A stretch of 64,000 bases of DNA from RGIG4608 sp045651165. Its GTDB lineage: Bacteria > Bacillota > Clostridia > Oscillospirales > CAG-272. Where the stretch lies: the NCBI GenBank assembly GCA_045651165.1, contig JAZRRX010000049.1, positions 27,347 to 91,346 on the forward strand. The letters run 5' to 3'. Of the stretch, positions 16,862 to 26,482 are shown piece by piece. The translations under genes were made by a program, and so were the position numbers. The notes beneath the pieces are model-generated. The model made no database searches. It was not told the DNA's origin and worked only from the letters and a program-made list of their open reading frames with translations. Positions within the stretch are counted from its first letter, which is position 1; every line of letters begins with the position of its first letter.

Positions 16862-17365
16862 TTATACCAACTTTTCATAAGCTACGCGCTCTTGACCATC
16901 AAGCAAACGTATTGTTCCACAATATTCAAAGCCATTTTTTTCAAGCATTTTTCTCATCGGAATATTTCCTCTATGAGTATCAACTCTTATACTTGAATAT
17001 CCGTTTTTGTTTGCATATTCACAAAGAAATTCCACGATTTTCTCTGCTATTCCCTTGCCACGAAATGCACTATTTATTGCTATTCTATGTAAAGCGAGAT
17101 ATTCACCATCGGAAAGCCATGCACCGCAATAAATTTTCTTATATGTGGGCTCACCATGAAACATAAGAGCAAATGTAGCACATATTTCATCATTTTCAAG
17201 TGCAACAAAGCTACGCTCAAGCATAACATCCTCTTTTACGATATCCCTTGTAGGATAGCCATATTGCCACTGATCAATGCCAAGACGTCCAATGCTTTCT
17301 CTTGCATCTCCGATTATCTGCATTATTCTGTCAATATCCTTTTTTTCTGCAAGTCTTATAGTCAT
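16862..17365 (-). CDS. GNAT-family N-acetyltransferase
   Basis: This 167-residue protein is a complete GNAT domain. The acetyl-CoA pyrophosphate loop is visible in LHRIAINSAFRGKGIAEKIVEFL (motif A, R/QxxGxG/A). The C-terminal half has MRKMLEKNGFEYCGTI, typical of motif B. The acceptor substrate is unknown. A good AAAGGAG precedes the ATG, and smpB follows with a 2-base gap. Confidence 0.88.
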   Translation of the reverse strand: MTIRLAEKKDIDRIMQIIGDARESIGRLGIDQWQYGYPTRDIVKEDVMLERSFVALENDEICATFALMFHGEPTYKKIYCGAWLSDGEYLALHRIAINSAFRGKGIAEKIVEFLCEYANKNGYSSIRVDTHRGNIPMRKMLEKNGFEYCGTIRLLDGQERVAYEKLV

Positions 17366-17403
17366 AAATACTCCTTTGGCTAAAGCCTCAATATTTATAG
17401 TTT

Positions 17404-17919
17404 TTATTCACATTCTGAGCAAGAGTGAGTTTTTCCAAGTGTTTTTGCAGTGTCTATATCCGCAAAATATATCTTTTGCGCACCAAGAATGACGCAACAA
17501 TTAATATTCGTATGCCAAACACTGTCATCCTTTGTGAAGAAAACATCACCCGTTTTATATTCGTTTCCGACAAGAGAATTATATATACTATCGAGGGTTG
17601 AATAAGAACATCTATCACACGCCTTTTCTTTACCCTCAAGTTTTGCTTCTTCTAACGTACCGTGAAGTATCGTTTTTGAATTTTTAAGATAAGAGCACTC
17701 ATAAGTTTCGTGCCAAAGCTTACCTGATTCCGTCCAAAAAACATCACCATCACCGGCTTTTAGTGAATTTTCTTTATCTTGTATATCCTGCCTTATTGAA
17801 GAAACAACCTCTTCGTTTGCAAGCATACCCGTATATTTTTCCTCATTATTCTTCGATGAACACGCGGGTAAAATCAAGCACAAAGCAAGAAAAATTGTTA
17901 CTATTTTAATGATTTTCAT
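17404..17919 (-). CDS. Lipoprotein with two Cys/His metal-binding-like repeats
   Basis: This 171-residue lipoprotein has a signal peptide ending in ILPACSS (lipidated Cys near residue 20). Two repeats of about 45 residues share the pattern V-F-W/F-T...WH-x4-C...(T/I)xxAK-x-x-GK-x-x-x-C-x2-C: VFWTESGKLWHETYECSYL with CDRC, and VFFTKDDSVWHTNINCCVI with CSEC. One His and three Cys per repeat suggest a zinc site like that of Ada-type Cys4/HisCys3 modules; this is inference. It is upstream of the GNAT-smpB-DUF1846 run on the same strand. The function is unknown. Confidence 0.75.
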   Translation of the reverse strand: MKIIKIVTIFLALCLILPACSSKNNEEKYTGMLANEEVVSSIRQDIQDKENSLKAGDGDVFWTESGKLWHETYECSYLKNSKTILHGTLEEAKLEGKEKACDRCSYSTLDSIYNSLVGNEYKTGDVFFTKDDSVWHTNINCCVILGAQKIYFADIDTAKTLGKTHSCSECE

Positions 17920-18006
17920 AATTCTACCTATGTATGAACATATTTATCTATTATAATATTAACACAATTTTTGGTATATAGCAATAGTTTTTTGTTTTTT
18001 TGATTA

Positions 18007-18044
18007 AAAATTAAAGGCATCGCATAAACGATGCCTTTAATTTT
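18007..18044 (-). terminator. Terminator of the glycogen operon
   Basis: A 16-bp perfect stem (AAAATTAAAGGCATCG with its complement) has a 6-base loop and overlaps the last bases of the GH13 stop codon. A T-rich tract follows on the minus strand. Confidence 0.88.
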
Positions 18045-19956
18045 ATAATTGTTTTAAAATTCTTGCACTATGGGGTGGAATTGTGATGTAATTTTCATAG
18101 CTTTCATAAGAAAGCATATCAATCCATTTGCCCTCAACACGAGTGCGATAAATATTTTCTCCACCATTTGCTATCACGATAACGCGTGAATCCTCTTTAG
18201 TTCTTTCAAATGCAAGAGTTTCTTGTTTATGTTCTATCACACGGAAATCACCACGGTCAAATGCCTTTTCAATATTTCTAAGTTCACCAAGCTTTTTATA
18301 GTGCTCTAAAAGCTCCTTATTCTCCATTCCCCATGGATAAGGTCTGCGACAGAATGGATCGTGATAACCCTCAAGTCCCGCTTCATCACCATAGAATACT
18401 GATGGAATTCCGTAAACTGTATACTGAAGAATTGAAGCCATTTTAAGACGCTGTATTGCAACATCCTTCTCTTGCGAACTCATTCTCATAACTGCAAGAT
18501 GGTCATTGTGCGCGTCAGGACGATAATTGTCCCCGAGTACAGTAAGAATTCTTTCAGTATCGTGTGTACCAAGAATATTCATAAGAGAATCACTAACACA
18601 TCTTGGATATGACGAGTAAAGTTCAACAAGAACATTATAAAGCATTTCTGCGCTTCCGTAAGTAACGAAATCAATAATTCCATTGCGTAAAGGATAATTC
18701 ATTACGCTATCGAGCTGACGTCCGTGAAAATAATTTCGTCTATGTCCGTAAGCCATCTTGACTGCGGCATTTTCCCACACTTCACCGATAACTATGCCTT
18801 GTTCTGCCGAGTTTTTATGCACTCTTTCGCGAAGTTGATACAAAAATTCGTCGGGTAATTCATCAGCAACATCAAGACGCCAACCACCGATTCCCATTTT
18901 TGTATATTTTTCTATAACGCCATTTTCACCTACGAAATAGTTACGACATTCCTCATTATTTTGATTAAGCTTAGGAAGGATATCAATTCCCCACCAGCAA
19001 TCGTAATCAAAAGGATAGGACTTAAAATTAAACCAATTACGATAAGGAGAATCATCACAATTACATGCGCCATTGGAGTGGTACTTGCGATATTTATTGA
19101 AATACAAACTATCATCACCCGTATGGTTGAAAACACCATCAAGAATAATGCTCATTCCCTTCTCCTTTGCCTTTTCAAGCAAGGACTTGAATGCTTCTTC
19201 ACCACCGAACATTTCGTCAATGGTCATATAGTCGCCCGTATCGTATTTATGATTGGAATATGCCTTAAAAATCGGACTTAAATAAATGACTTTTGTGCCA
19301 AGAGATTCAAGATAATCAAGCTTATCTTCAACTCCCTTAAGGTTGCCACCAAAGAACATATTATTCTTTAACTTGTCCCCCTGATTTTTGGCATATTGAG
19401 GAACTCCGTTATACCAGTCTTCATTAATAATGATATCATCGCGATAATAAGGCGCTATTTCACCCTTGGCAAAGCGATCAACAAATACATGGTACATTAT
19501 TCCCTTGCCAAACCAGTCCTTGGACTTAAAATAGTCCTCATAAACGAGGAGAGAAAACTTTGATTCCGAATGATATGAAAGCTCAAAATCAAAATTATTT
19601 ACACTGTGTGTAAAAAGTGTTCTCGTTCCACGCAAAAACAAAAACTCATAGAAGAACAACGCAGGTACAGGTCCACAAAGGTGGCGCAAGTTAAGTTCAA
19701 CAACATATTCCTCACGTCCAAGCTCAAAACTTGAAAGAGTTAATGGAATATCCCAATACTCCTCACCATCGCGGTTAATTCTCATAACCACGCCCTGCGT
19801 ACCCATATTTGTGGGTACAACAATCTTAAATCTGATATCATCATTTACGGAAAATGCCCCGCTATACGAGGCATTTTTCCATGATGAATCAACTTTTATT
19901 TCTTTAATAATCTCAACGCCATTAGTTGAGGCATTATTTTGTAGTTGACTATACAT
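18043..19956 (-). CDS. GH13 alpha-glucan hydrolase (neopullulanase/amylase type)
   Basis: This 637-residue enzyme has an N-terminal beta-sandwich of ~125 residues, as in neopullulanases and cyclomaltodextrinases. A (beta/alpha)8 barrel then carries all GH13 regions: LDGVFNHTG (region I), GWRLDVADE with the nucleophile Asp (II), GEVWE with the acid/base Glu (III) and LGTHDTER (IV). No signal peptide is seen, so it acts in the cytoplasm, probably trimming glycogen or imported maltodextrins beside GlgP. It starts 4 bases after the glgP stop and is the last gene of the glg operon. The exact linkage specificity is not decidable. Confidence 0.9.
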   Translation of the reverse strand: MYSQLQNNASTNGVEIIKEIKVDSSWKNASYSGAFSVNDDIRFKIVVPTNMGTQGVVMRINRDGEEYWDIPLTLSSFELGREEYVVELNLRHLCGPVPALFFYEFLFLRGTRTLFTHSVNNFDFELSYHSESKFSLLVYEDYFKSKDWFGKGIMYHVFVDRFAKGEIAPYYRDDIIINEDWYNGVPQYAKNQGDKLKNNMFFGGNLKGVEDKLDYLESLGTKVIYLSPIFKAYSNHKYDTGDYMTIDEMFGGEEAFKSLLEKAKEKGMSIILDGVFNHTGDDSLYFNKYRKYHSNGACNCDDSPYRNWFNFKSYPFDYDCWWGIDILPKLNQNNEECRNYFVGENGVIEKYTKMGIGGWRLDVADELPDEFLYQLRERVHKNSAEQGIVIGEVWENAAVKMAYGHRRNYFHGRQLDSVMNYPLRNGIIDFVTYGSAEMLYNVLVELYSSYPRCVSDSLMNILGTHDTERILTVLGDNYRPDAHNDHLAVMRMSSQEKDVAIQRLKMASILQYTVYGIPSVFYGDEAGLEGYHDPFCRRPYPWGMENKELLEHYKKLGELRNIEKAFDRGDFRVIEHKQETLAFERTKEDSRVIVIANGGENIYRTRVEGKWIDMLSYESYENYITIPPHSARILKQL

Positions 19957-19959
19957 TGA

Positions 19960-22392
19960 TTATTTATTTCCTGTAATCTTTTTAAGGTTCCAGAATTTCT
20001 GTGCATATTCTTCGATACTTCTGTCAGCAGCGAAGTAGCCTGAAGATGCGATATTCATAAGGGACATTCTGTTCCACTTTTCCTTATCAGCATAATCTGC
20101 CATCATTCTTTCGTGTGTTGTGCGATATGACTCAAAGTCAGCAAGGCACATGAATGGGTCAGCAACTCCCATACCTGTAAGAAGGTATCTTGAGATGTGT
20201 GAGAAGGACTGACCTGCAAAACCACGGTTGAGGCAATCAATAATCTTATTAAGACGATTATTGTTTGCATAGAACTCGTTGGAGTGGTATCCTCTTGCCC
20301 AAATATCTTCAACTTCCTTAGCGGTAAGACCGAAGATATACATATTTTCCTTGCCAGCTGCTGCAAGCATTTCAACGTTTGCACCATCAAGTGTACCGAT
20401 AGTAAGAGCACCGTTCATCATAAGTTTCATACATCCCGTACCACTTGCCTCTTTACCTGCAAGAGAAATCTGTTCACTGATTTCTGCAGAAGGAATAAGT
20501 GCTTCAGCCATACTTACGTTATAGTCCTCAAGGAATACAACCTTAATCTTCTTTGAAACAATGGGGTCGTTTTCAATCTCACGACTGATGAAGCAGATGA
20601 GCTTGATGATTTCCTTAGCCATCTGATAGCCGGGAGCAGCTTTTGCACCGAAGATGAATGTCTGGGGCTGGATGTCAAGATTGGGATTTTCTTTGATATC
20701 GATATAAAGATTGATAATATTGAGCGCGTTAAGAAGCTGACGCTTATATTCATGCAATCTCTTTATCTGAACGTCAAATACGGAGTGTGTATCAAGCACT
20801 CTGCCTGTCTTCTTATAGAGAAGGTCAGCAAATGCTTTCTTGTTTTCATGCTTAATTGAACGAATTTGTTCAAGAACCGCCTTGTCGTCCGCATATTTTG
20901 CAAAGTTAGCAAGTTCTTCGGGATTATGTCTATATCCTGTGCCAATGCACTCGTCAAGCAATCCTGAAAGCTTGGGATTGGAATAGCAGAGCCATCTTCT
21001 GTGAGCGATACCGTTTGTTACGTTATCGAATCTATCAGGATACATCTTATAGAAATCCTTAAATGTAGATTCTTTAAGAATATCGGAGTGGAGCTTTGAA
21101 ACACCATTGATAGAGTGTGAGCCGATAGCTGAAAGGTTAGCCATTCTTACCTGTCCATAACCAATTACAGAGAGTTTAGAAATCTTTTCCCAGTTGCCGG
21201 GGAATACGTTCCATGCGTCCTTGCAGAATCTTTCATTGATTTCTTTGATAATCTGGTGAATTCTGGGAAGCTTGAGCTGGAAGATATCCTCGTTCCAAGT
21301 TTCAAGAGCTTCGGGCAATACTGTGTGGTTTGTGTAGGACACAATCTTCTGCACCATATCCCAAGATTTTTCCCATGAGAAATGATAATCGTCAAGGAAA
21401 ATTCTCATAAGTTCGGGGATACAGAGCGCAGGGTGTGTATCATTGATGTGGATAGCAACCTTGTCTGCAAGGTTTTCGATTGAACCATAAACTGCCATAT
21501 GGTCACGAATAATGCTCTGCATTGATGCAGAAACCAAGAAATATTGCTGTGTAAGACGAAGAATCTTACCCTGTGTATGGTTATCAGAAGGATAAAGAAC
21601 CTTTGTAAGAATATCAGCATTTGTGCTCTCTTCAAGAGATCTTGCATATTCACCCTGTGAGAAAAGGTTCATGTTGAAATTGTGAATGTTTCTTGCCTTC
21701 CAAAGACGAAGCTGAGATACAGCCTGAGAATCAGCACCTGATATCATCATATCGTAAGGAATTGCTTCGTATTCTTCACAATTTTCATAGATAACTTCCA
21801 TATGGTCTTCACGCCATTCTTCACGAACACGACCGCCAAGGCGAACCTTGAAAACTCTGTCTGTTCTAGGTGTGAGCCATACTTCACCACCGGGAAGCCA
21901 TACGTCAGGAAGTTCAATCTGAACTCCGTCAATAATCATCTGTTTAAACAAGCCGTACTCATAGCAAAGCGAAAATCCTGTTGCAGGATAATCAAGTGAT
22001 GAGAGTGAGTCCATAAAGCATGCAGCAAGACGTCCAAGACCTCCGTTTCCAAGACCTGCGTCGGGCTCGCATTCATAAAGATCGTCAAGTTCAAAGCCAA
22101 GCTTTTTGAGTGATTCACTATAATTTTTATCAAGTCCTAAGTTGCAAAGGTTGGTTTTAAGTGATCTACCAAGCAAAAATTCCATGCACATATAGTACAC
22201 TCTTTTGCCGCCTTCTTGGTTTACAAGCTTCTTATATTCTCCTCTTTTCGCTGTGAGAATATCCTTAACTGTCATGGCAGCCGCCTTATACATTTGTTCT
22301 CTTGTTGCTTCTTTACTTGTGCAACCAAAGTATCTGGCGAGCTTGCCTTCTAAATTTTCTGTGATTTCGTTCACTGTGGGTTGGTAATTCAT
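19960..22392 (-). CDS. glgP: Glycogen/alpha-glucan phosphorylase
   Basis: The enzyme phosphorolyses alpha-1,4-glucans to glucose-1-phosphate. The 810-residue length is standard for GT35. Signature segments are ECEPDAGLGNGGLGRLAACF, HINDTHPAL, VFDVQIKRLHEYKRQ and the PLP-lysine block EASGTGCMKLMMNGALTIGT. The start has GGAGG at proper distance. It sits between glgA and the GH13 gene in a five-gene operon, so synthesis and mobilisation of glycogen are co-transcribed. Confidence 0.97.
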   Translation of the reverse strand: MNYQPTVNEITENLEGKLARYFGCTSKEATREQMYKAAAMTVKDILTAKRGEYKKLVNQEGGKRVYYMCMEFLLGRSLKTNLCNLGLDKNYSESLKKLGFELDDLYECEPDAGLGNGGLGRLAACFMDSLSSLDYPATGFSLCYEYGLFKQMIIDGVQIELPDVWLPGGEVWLTPRTDRVFKVRLGGRVREEWREDHMEVIYENCEEYEAIPYDMMISGADSQAVSQLRLWKARNIHNFNMNLFSQGEYARSLEESTNADILTKVLYPSDNHTQGKILRLTQQYFLVSASMQSIIRDHMAVYGSIENLADKVAIHINDTHPALCIPELMRIFLDDYHFSWEKSWDMVQKIVSYTNHTVLPEALETWNEDIFQLKLPRIHQIIKEINERFCKDAWNVFPGNWEKISKLSVIGYGQVRMANLSAIGSHSINGVSKLHSDILKESTFKDFYKMYPDRFDNVTNGIAHRRWLCYSNPKLSGLLDECIGTGYRHNPEELANFAKYADDKAVLEQIRSIKHENKKAFADLLYKKTGRVLDTHSVFDVQIKRLHEYKRQLLNALNIINLYIDIKENPNLDIQPQTFIFGAKAAPGYQMAKEIIKLICFISREIENDPIVSKKIKVVFLEDYNVSMAEALIPSAEISEQISLAGKEASGTGCMKLMMNGALTIGTLDGANVEMLAAAGKENMYIFGLTAKEVEDIWARGYHSNEFYANNNRLNKIIDCLNRGFAGQSFSHISRYLLTGMGVADPFMCLADFESYRTTHERMMADYADKEKWNRMSLMNIASSGYFAADRSIEEYAQKFWNLKKITGNK

Positions 22393-22431
22393 GTGTCCTC
22401 CAAAATTTAATTAGGTATTTGCGATTTTGCC

Positions 22432-23865
22432 TTACATTCTTTCGTAAAGCATATAATATTTTCTTGCGGAAATTCCCCAAGAAAAGTCAGTATCCATAAT
22501 CTTTTTAGCAAATCTAGGATAAAGTTCTTTGTTATGATAAAGCTCAAGAGCAGCTACTGTGCGCTCATAAAGCTCACCGGCATAATAGTTTGCAAAGGTA
22601 AATCCATTGCCCAAAATTGTGCCATTAAGCAGCCAATAGCCCTTGATTGAGTCATAAAGACCGCCTGTTTCTCTAACTACGGGAATTGCACCGTAACGAG
22701 AAGCTATCATCTGAGAGAGTCCACAGGGCTCACTCTTTGAGGGCATAAGGAAGATATCGGCTGCCGCATAAATACGCTTTGACAAATCTCTATCGTACAT
22801 AATAAGCGCGCGCACCTTATCATTTCTACCTCGCTCAAGTTCTCTGAAAAAGTCCTCATACTGAGCTTCACCCTTGCCGAGCACTACAAGTTGCATATCG
22901 TTATTATCAACGAGTCCGTAAGCAACTTCTCGAATAAGGTCGAGCCCTTTATGAGATGCAAGACGCGAGATAATAGCCACAAGTGGAACATCCTCTCTTT
23001 CAGGGAGTCCCAATGCTTTTTGAAGCTCGGTCTTGTTTTTAACTTTTTTGTCAAGCTCACCCGAGCCAAAGTTCATAAATATCTCTTTGTCGGTTTCGGG
23101 ATTATAGTACTTATAGTCGATACCATTAAGTATTCCCGTGAGCTTATGCGCATTGTTATTGAGTATTGGAGCAAGTCCGTGTGAATATTCATCACTCTTA
23201 ATCTCATCCGAATATCTTGGGCTAACAGTAGTTACCATGTTTGCCATTTCAATTGCGCATTTCATAAGATTTACACATCCGTTATAGTCGAGATAATCGG
23301 AATAGTCAAAGCCGAAAACGTAACCAAGTACGCTATGTGGGAACTGTCCCTGATATTCGATATTATGGATTGTGAAAACTGTCTTGATATTTTGATATTC
23401 TTTTCTCCAACGATATTGGAAATTCAAATAAGGAAGCGTAAGTGCCGCCTGCCAATCGTGTGCATGGAGTATGTCGGGATAATATCCAATTACTCCAAGC
23501 ATCTCAACTGCTGCTTTGCAGAAAAATGCATATCTCTCTGCTTCGTCATCATATCCGTAGAGCGCGCCTCTTTTGAAATAATACTCGTTGTCAATAAAGT
23601 AGTAAGTAACGCCGTCTTTTTCTAAACTGAGCACTCCACAATAGAGATTTCTCCAAGAAAGCTGAAGATTGAAAACTGCTTCAAGCTTCATCTGTTCTCT
23701 CCACTCATTTTTTACTGCATCATAAAGTGGCATTACTACGCGGACGTCTATATCGTCCTCGTGTTCTTTTTTAAGAGCTGCAGGCAATGAGCCGAGTACG
23801 TCACCAAGACCACCCGTTGCCGCAAAGGGCATTACCTCTGCTCCAACAAACAAAATTTTTCTCAT
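22432..23865 (-). CDS. glgA: Glycogen synthase (ADP-glucose type)
   Basis: GT5 glycogen synthase adds glucose from ADP-glucose to the growing alpha-1,4 chain. The start chosen is the ATG 13 bases past the glgD stop, with AAGGAG before it, giving MRKILFVGAEVMPFAATGGL; a 12-residue upstream extension overlaps glgD and is not supported. The ATGGLGDV loop binds ADP-glucose. The C-terminal block MPSKSEPCGLSQMIASRYG with ETGGL is the family catalytic region. The length of 477 residues is typical. Confidence 0.97.
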   Translation of the reverse strand: MRKILFVGAEVMPFAATGGLGDVLGSLPAALKKEHEDDIDVRVVMPLYDAVKNEWREQMKLEAVFNLQLSWRNLYCGVLSLEKDGVTYYFIDNEYYFKRGALYGYDDEAERYAFFCKAAVEMLGVIGYYPDILHAHDWQAALTLPYLNFQYRWRKEYQNIKTVFTIHNIEYQGQFPHSVLGYVFGFDYSDYLDYNGCVNLMKCAIEMANMVTTVSPRYSDEIKSDEYSHGLAPILNNNAHKLTGILNGIDYKYYNPETDKEIFMNFGSGELDKKVKNKTELQKALGLPEREDVPLVAIISRLASHKGLDLIREVAYGLVDNNDMQLVVLGKGEAQYEDFFRELERGRNDKVRALIMYDRDLSKRIYAAADIFLMPSKSEPCGLSQMIASRYGAIPVVRETGGLYDSIKGYWLLNGTILGNGFTFANYYAGELYERTVAALELYHNKELYPRFAKKIMDTDFSWGISARKYYMLYERM

Positions 23866-23878
23866 TGCTTTCTCCTTG

Positions 23879-25015
23879 TTATACAGTTGTTCCCTTGCCA
23901 ATGTAGAAAGGAAGTGTTTCGTGACCCGAAAGCATCTTGCCGTTCTTAATAGTTACGTCTTTATCGGTAACTACACAGTTAAGGTAAACATCATCTCCGG
24001 TATAGGTGTTCTGCAAAAGAATAGAATTCTTAATAACAGTTCCCTTACCAACTTTTACACCTCTGAAAAGAATAGAATTTTCAACAACACCCTCAACAAC
24101 GCATCCGTCAGCGATAATGGAATTTGTTACCTTTGCGCTTTCTGCGTATCTTGTGGGAGCAGAGTTTCTAACCTTTGTGTAAATAGGTCTATTCTTAACG
24201 TGGAAAACAAGTTTTCTCTTGCTTGAATCAAGCATCTTCATATTGCAGAAGAAGTATTTCTGCATTGAGTCGATATAGTTGAAATATCCGTCATATTCAA
24301 ATGCAAAGAAACGGTGCTTGCCAAGATTTCTTCTGATAACATCTCTTGAGAAGCTATCGTATCCTCTTGCATCTGCCTCATTAATAAGATTAAGGAGATA
24401 TGCACGCTTAATAATCATCATATTTGTGTTGATGTGAAGCTCACCCTCCTGACTATCATAAGGAAGATAATCAACGATTTCGCCATTTTCATTATAATCA
24501 ACCACTCTGATGTATTTATCAAGTGGGAATTTAAGCTCATGTGTATTAACAAGTTTTGTGATGATAGTGATATCCGCATTATTTGCAATGTGATTATCAA
24601 GAGCATCAGTAAAATCTATGTTACAAATCATGTTGCAATCAGAAATGATAACATGATCTGCTCCACAGTTTTCAACAAAATTCTTAACGCCAACAAGCGC
24701 TTGGAGTCTTGTGTTATAAAGTCGGTCATCACCATGTGTGCCACTTGTGATAAATGGAGGCAAAATTCTAATTCCTCCTGAACGGCGCGCAAGGTCCCAG
24801 TCCTTTCCTGTGCCAATATGGTCAAGAAGTGACTGATAATTATTATGTGTGATAAGTCCTACTGTTGTGATATCCGAATTCACCATATTGGAAAGCGCGA
24901 AATCGATAAGACGATATCTGCCACCAAAAGGAATACTTGCCATTGTACGAGGCTTTGTGAGTTCGGGAATGGATGCATCGTGTATATTTGAAAATATAAG
25001 TCCAGCTGCTTTCAT
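23879..25015 (-). CDS. glgD: Glucose-1-phosphate adenylyltransferase subunit GlgD
   Basis: GlgD is a GlgC paralogue found in Firmicutes that forms a heteromer with GlgC. The 378-residue protein has the nucleotidyltransferase fold (PFGGRYRLIDFALSNMVNS, then a left-handed beta-helix C-terminus). It lacks the GGxGxRL pyrophosphorylase loop, which is replaced by IFSNIHDASIPELTK. This indicates a regulatory or modulatory subunit, as known for the family. It lies 12 bases after glgC and has GAGGTGAT before the ATG. Confidence 0.96.
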   Translation of the reverse strand: MKAAGLIFSNIHDASIPELTKPRTMASIPFGGRYRLIDFALSNMVNSDITTVGLITHNNYQSLLDHIGTGKDWDLARRSGGIRILPPFITSGTHGDDRLYNTRLQALVGVKNFVENCGADHVIISDCNMICNIDFTDALDNHIANNADITIITKLVNTHELKFPLDKYIRVVDYNENGEIVDYLPYDSQEGELHINTNMMIIKRAYLLNLINEADARGYDSFSRDVIRRNLGKHRFFAFEYDGYFNYIDSMQKYFFCNMKMLDSSKRKLVFHVKNRPIYTKVRNSAPTRYAESAKVTNSIIADGCVVEGVVENSILFRGVKVGKGTVIKNSILLQNTYTGDDVYLNCVVTDKDVTIKNGKMLSGHETLPFYIGKGTTV

Positions 25016-25027
25016 ATCATCACCTCA

Positions 25028-26212
25028 TTATTCAGAATATATCATCTGGTTATCGGCAATATCCTCGCCGTCACCAACAACGTTGTTTGCACCGATAACG
25101 GTTATACCCTCAGCTTTTTCACGAGGTCTGCCAACTTTTGCATTCTTTCCTACAGTAACATCAGAGTCAAGAATTGAATATTCAACAGTCGCGCCTTCTA
25201 AAACAGTTACATGGTGCATAAGAACTGAGTCGCGTACAAGCGCGCCCTTCTCTACAGTTACACCATAGCCAAGAACGGAGTTTATAACTGTACCGTAAAT
25301 TTCGCATCCCTCGGTAATAGAGGAATTTTCCACTATTGCCTCAGAACCAATATACTGAGGTGCTTCATTTTCGTGGCGTGAGAATATTCTTGCTTTGTCA
25401 TCATCAAATGCAAGAATGGGCTTTTCACCAAGAAGGTCCATATTTGCTTCCCAAAGAGAAGAAATAGTTCCAACGTCTTTCCAATAACCCTCAAAGTTAT
25501 AGGCAAACATTCTTTCACCATTTGCGAGCATATTGGGGATTATATTCTTACCGAAGTCGTTGCTTGACTCGGGATCTGCTTCATCTTCAATGAGATATTT
25601 GTAAAGCTTATCTGCGCTGAAGATATAGATACCCATTGAAGCCAAGTTACTATCGGGATTTTTGGGCTTTTCTGAGAATTTGTAAATGGATTTATCAGGA
25701 TTTACACTCATAATGCCAAAGCGACTTGCCTCTTCCATAGGTACTTCAAGCACAGCTATGGTACAGTCAGCATTGTTTGCCTTGTGGTATTCGAGCATCT
25801 TGTTGTAATCCATTGTGTAAATATGGTCACCTGAGAGAATCAAAACATACTCTGCCTGATATCTCTTGATGAACTCAAGATTTTGGTAAATTGCGTTTGC
25901 TGTTCCCTTATACCAGTCCGAGCCACTAAAGCCTTGGTATGGGGGAAGGATGGAAACTCCGCCAAAGGTTCTATCAAGATCCCAAGGAAGTCCATTTCCT
26001 ATGTATTCATTGAGTACGAGGGGTTGATACTGTGTGAGGACACCGACCGTGTCCACGCCGGAATTGATACAGTTAGAGAGTGGAAAGTCGATAATTCTGA
26101 ACTTTCCTCCAAATGAAACTGCGGGTTTAGCTGTTTTCTTAGTAAGTGCGTAAAGTCTTGAACCTTGTCCGCCAGCGAGTAGCATAGCGACACATTCTTT
26201 TTTCTTAAACAT
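25028..26212 (-). CDS. glgC: Glucose-1-phosphate adenylyltransferase GlgC
   Basis: GlgC makes ADP-glucose from glucose-1-phosphate and ATP, the committed step of glycogen synthesis. The start is placed at the second in-frame ATG (MFKKKECVAMLLAGGQGSRL), because GAAGGGAG lies 10 bases upstream of it and only about 1 base from the first ATG. The catalytic loop LAGGQGSRL, the FGGKFRIIDFPLSNCINSG block and the C-terminal beta-helix with hexapeptide repeats are complete at 394 residues. It is the first gene of the operon glgC-glgD-glgA-glgP-GH13. Confidence 0.97.
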   Translation of the reverse strand: MFKKKECVAMLLAGGQGSRLYALTKKTAKPAVSFGGKFRIIDFPLSNCINSGVDTVGVLTQYQPLVLNEYIGNGLPWDLDRTFGGVSILPPYQGFSGSDWYKGTANAIYQNLEFIKRYQAEYVLILSGDHIYTMDYNKMLEYHKANNADCTIAVLEVPMEEASRFGIMSVNPDKSIYKFSEKPKNPDSNLASMGIYIFSADKLYKYLIEDEADPESSNDFGKNIIPNMLANGERMFAYNFEGYWKDVGTISSLWEANMDLLGEKPILAFDDDKARIFSRHENEAPQYIGSEAIVENSSITEGCEIYGTVINSVLGYGVTVEKGALVRDSVLMHHVTVLEGATVEYSILDSDVTVGKNAKVGRPREKAEGITVIGANNVVGDGEDIADNQMIYSE

Positions 26213-26279
26213 ATCAAGCATTCTCCCTTCATAACGTTGGTATTTCTATATTTAATTATAGACATAGTCATACATTGTT

Positions 26280-26308
26280 ATTATAGTACAAAATCGATAA
26301 TTTTTCAA
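26280..26308 (-). promoter_or_regulatory. Promoter of the glycogen operon
   Basis: On the minus strand, TTGAAA and TATAAT are separated by 17 bases, about 65 bases upstream of the glgC start. It is divergent from the holB promoter in a 270-base gap that holds no other visible feature. Confidence 0.75.
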
Positions 26309-26423
26309 GTGTTTTTTTCATATTTTTGGCTTTTTGTTAGTTTTTCACAAAATACATCTTTTTTCCCTCTTTTTAAGGCATTTTATATGCAATTTTTTAG
26401 CATTTTTGTTATCTTCTAAACTA

Positions 26424-26452
26424 TTGACAGTTTTTTGTTTTTTTGATATAAT
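26424..26452 (+). promoter_or_regulatory. Promoter of holB-ricT
   Basis: TTGACA and TATAAT with a 17-base spacer form a full consensus promoter about 30 bases before the holB start. Confidence 0.85.
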
Positions 26453-26482
26453 AACTATGTATTGCTAAACGGGAGGTAATCT

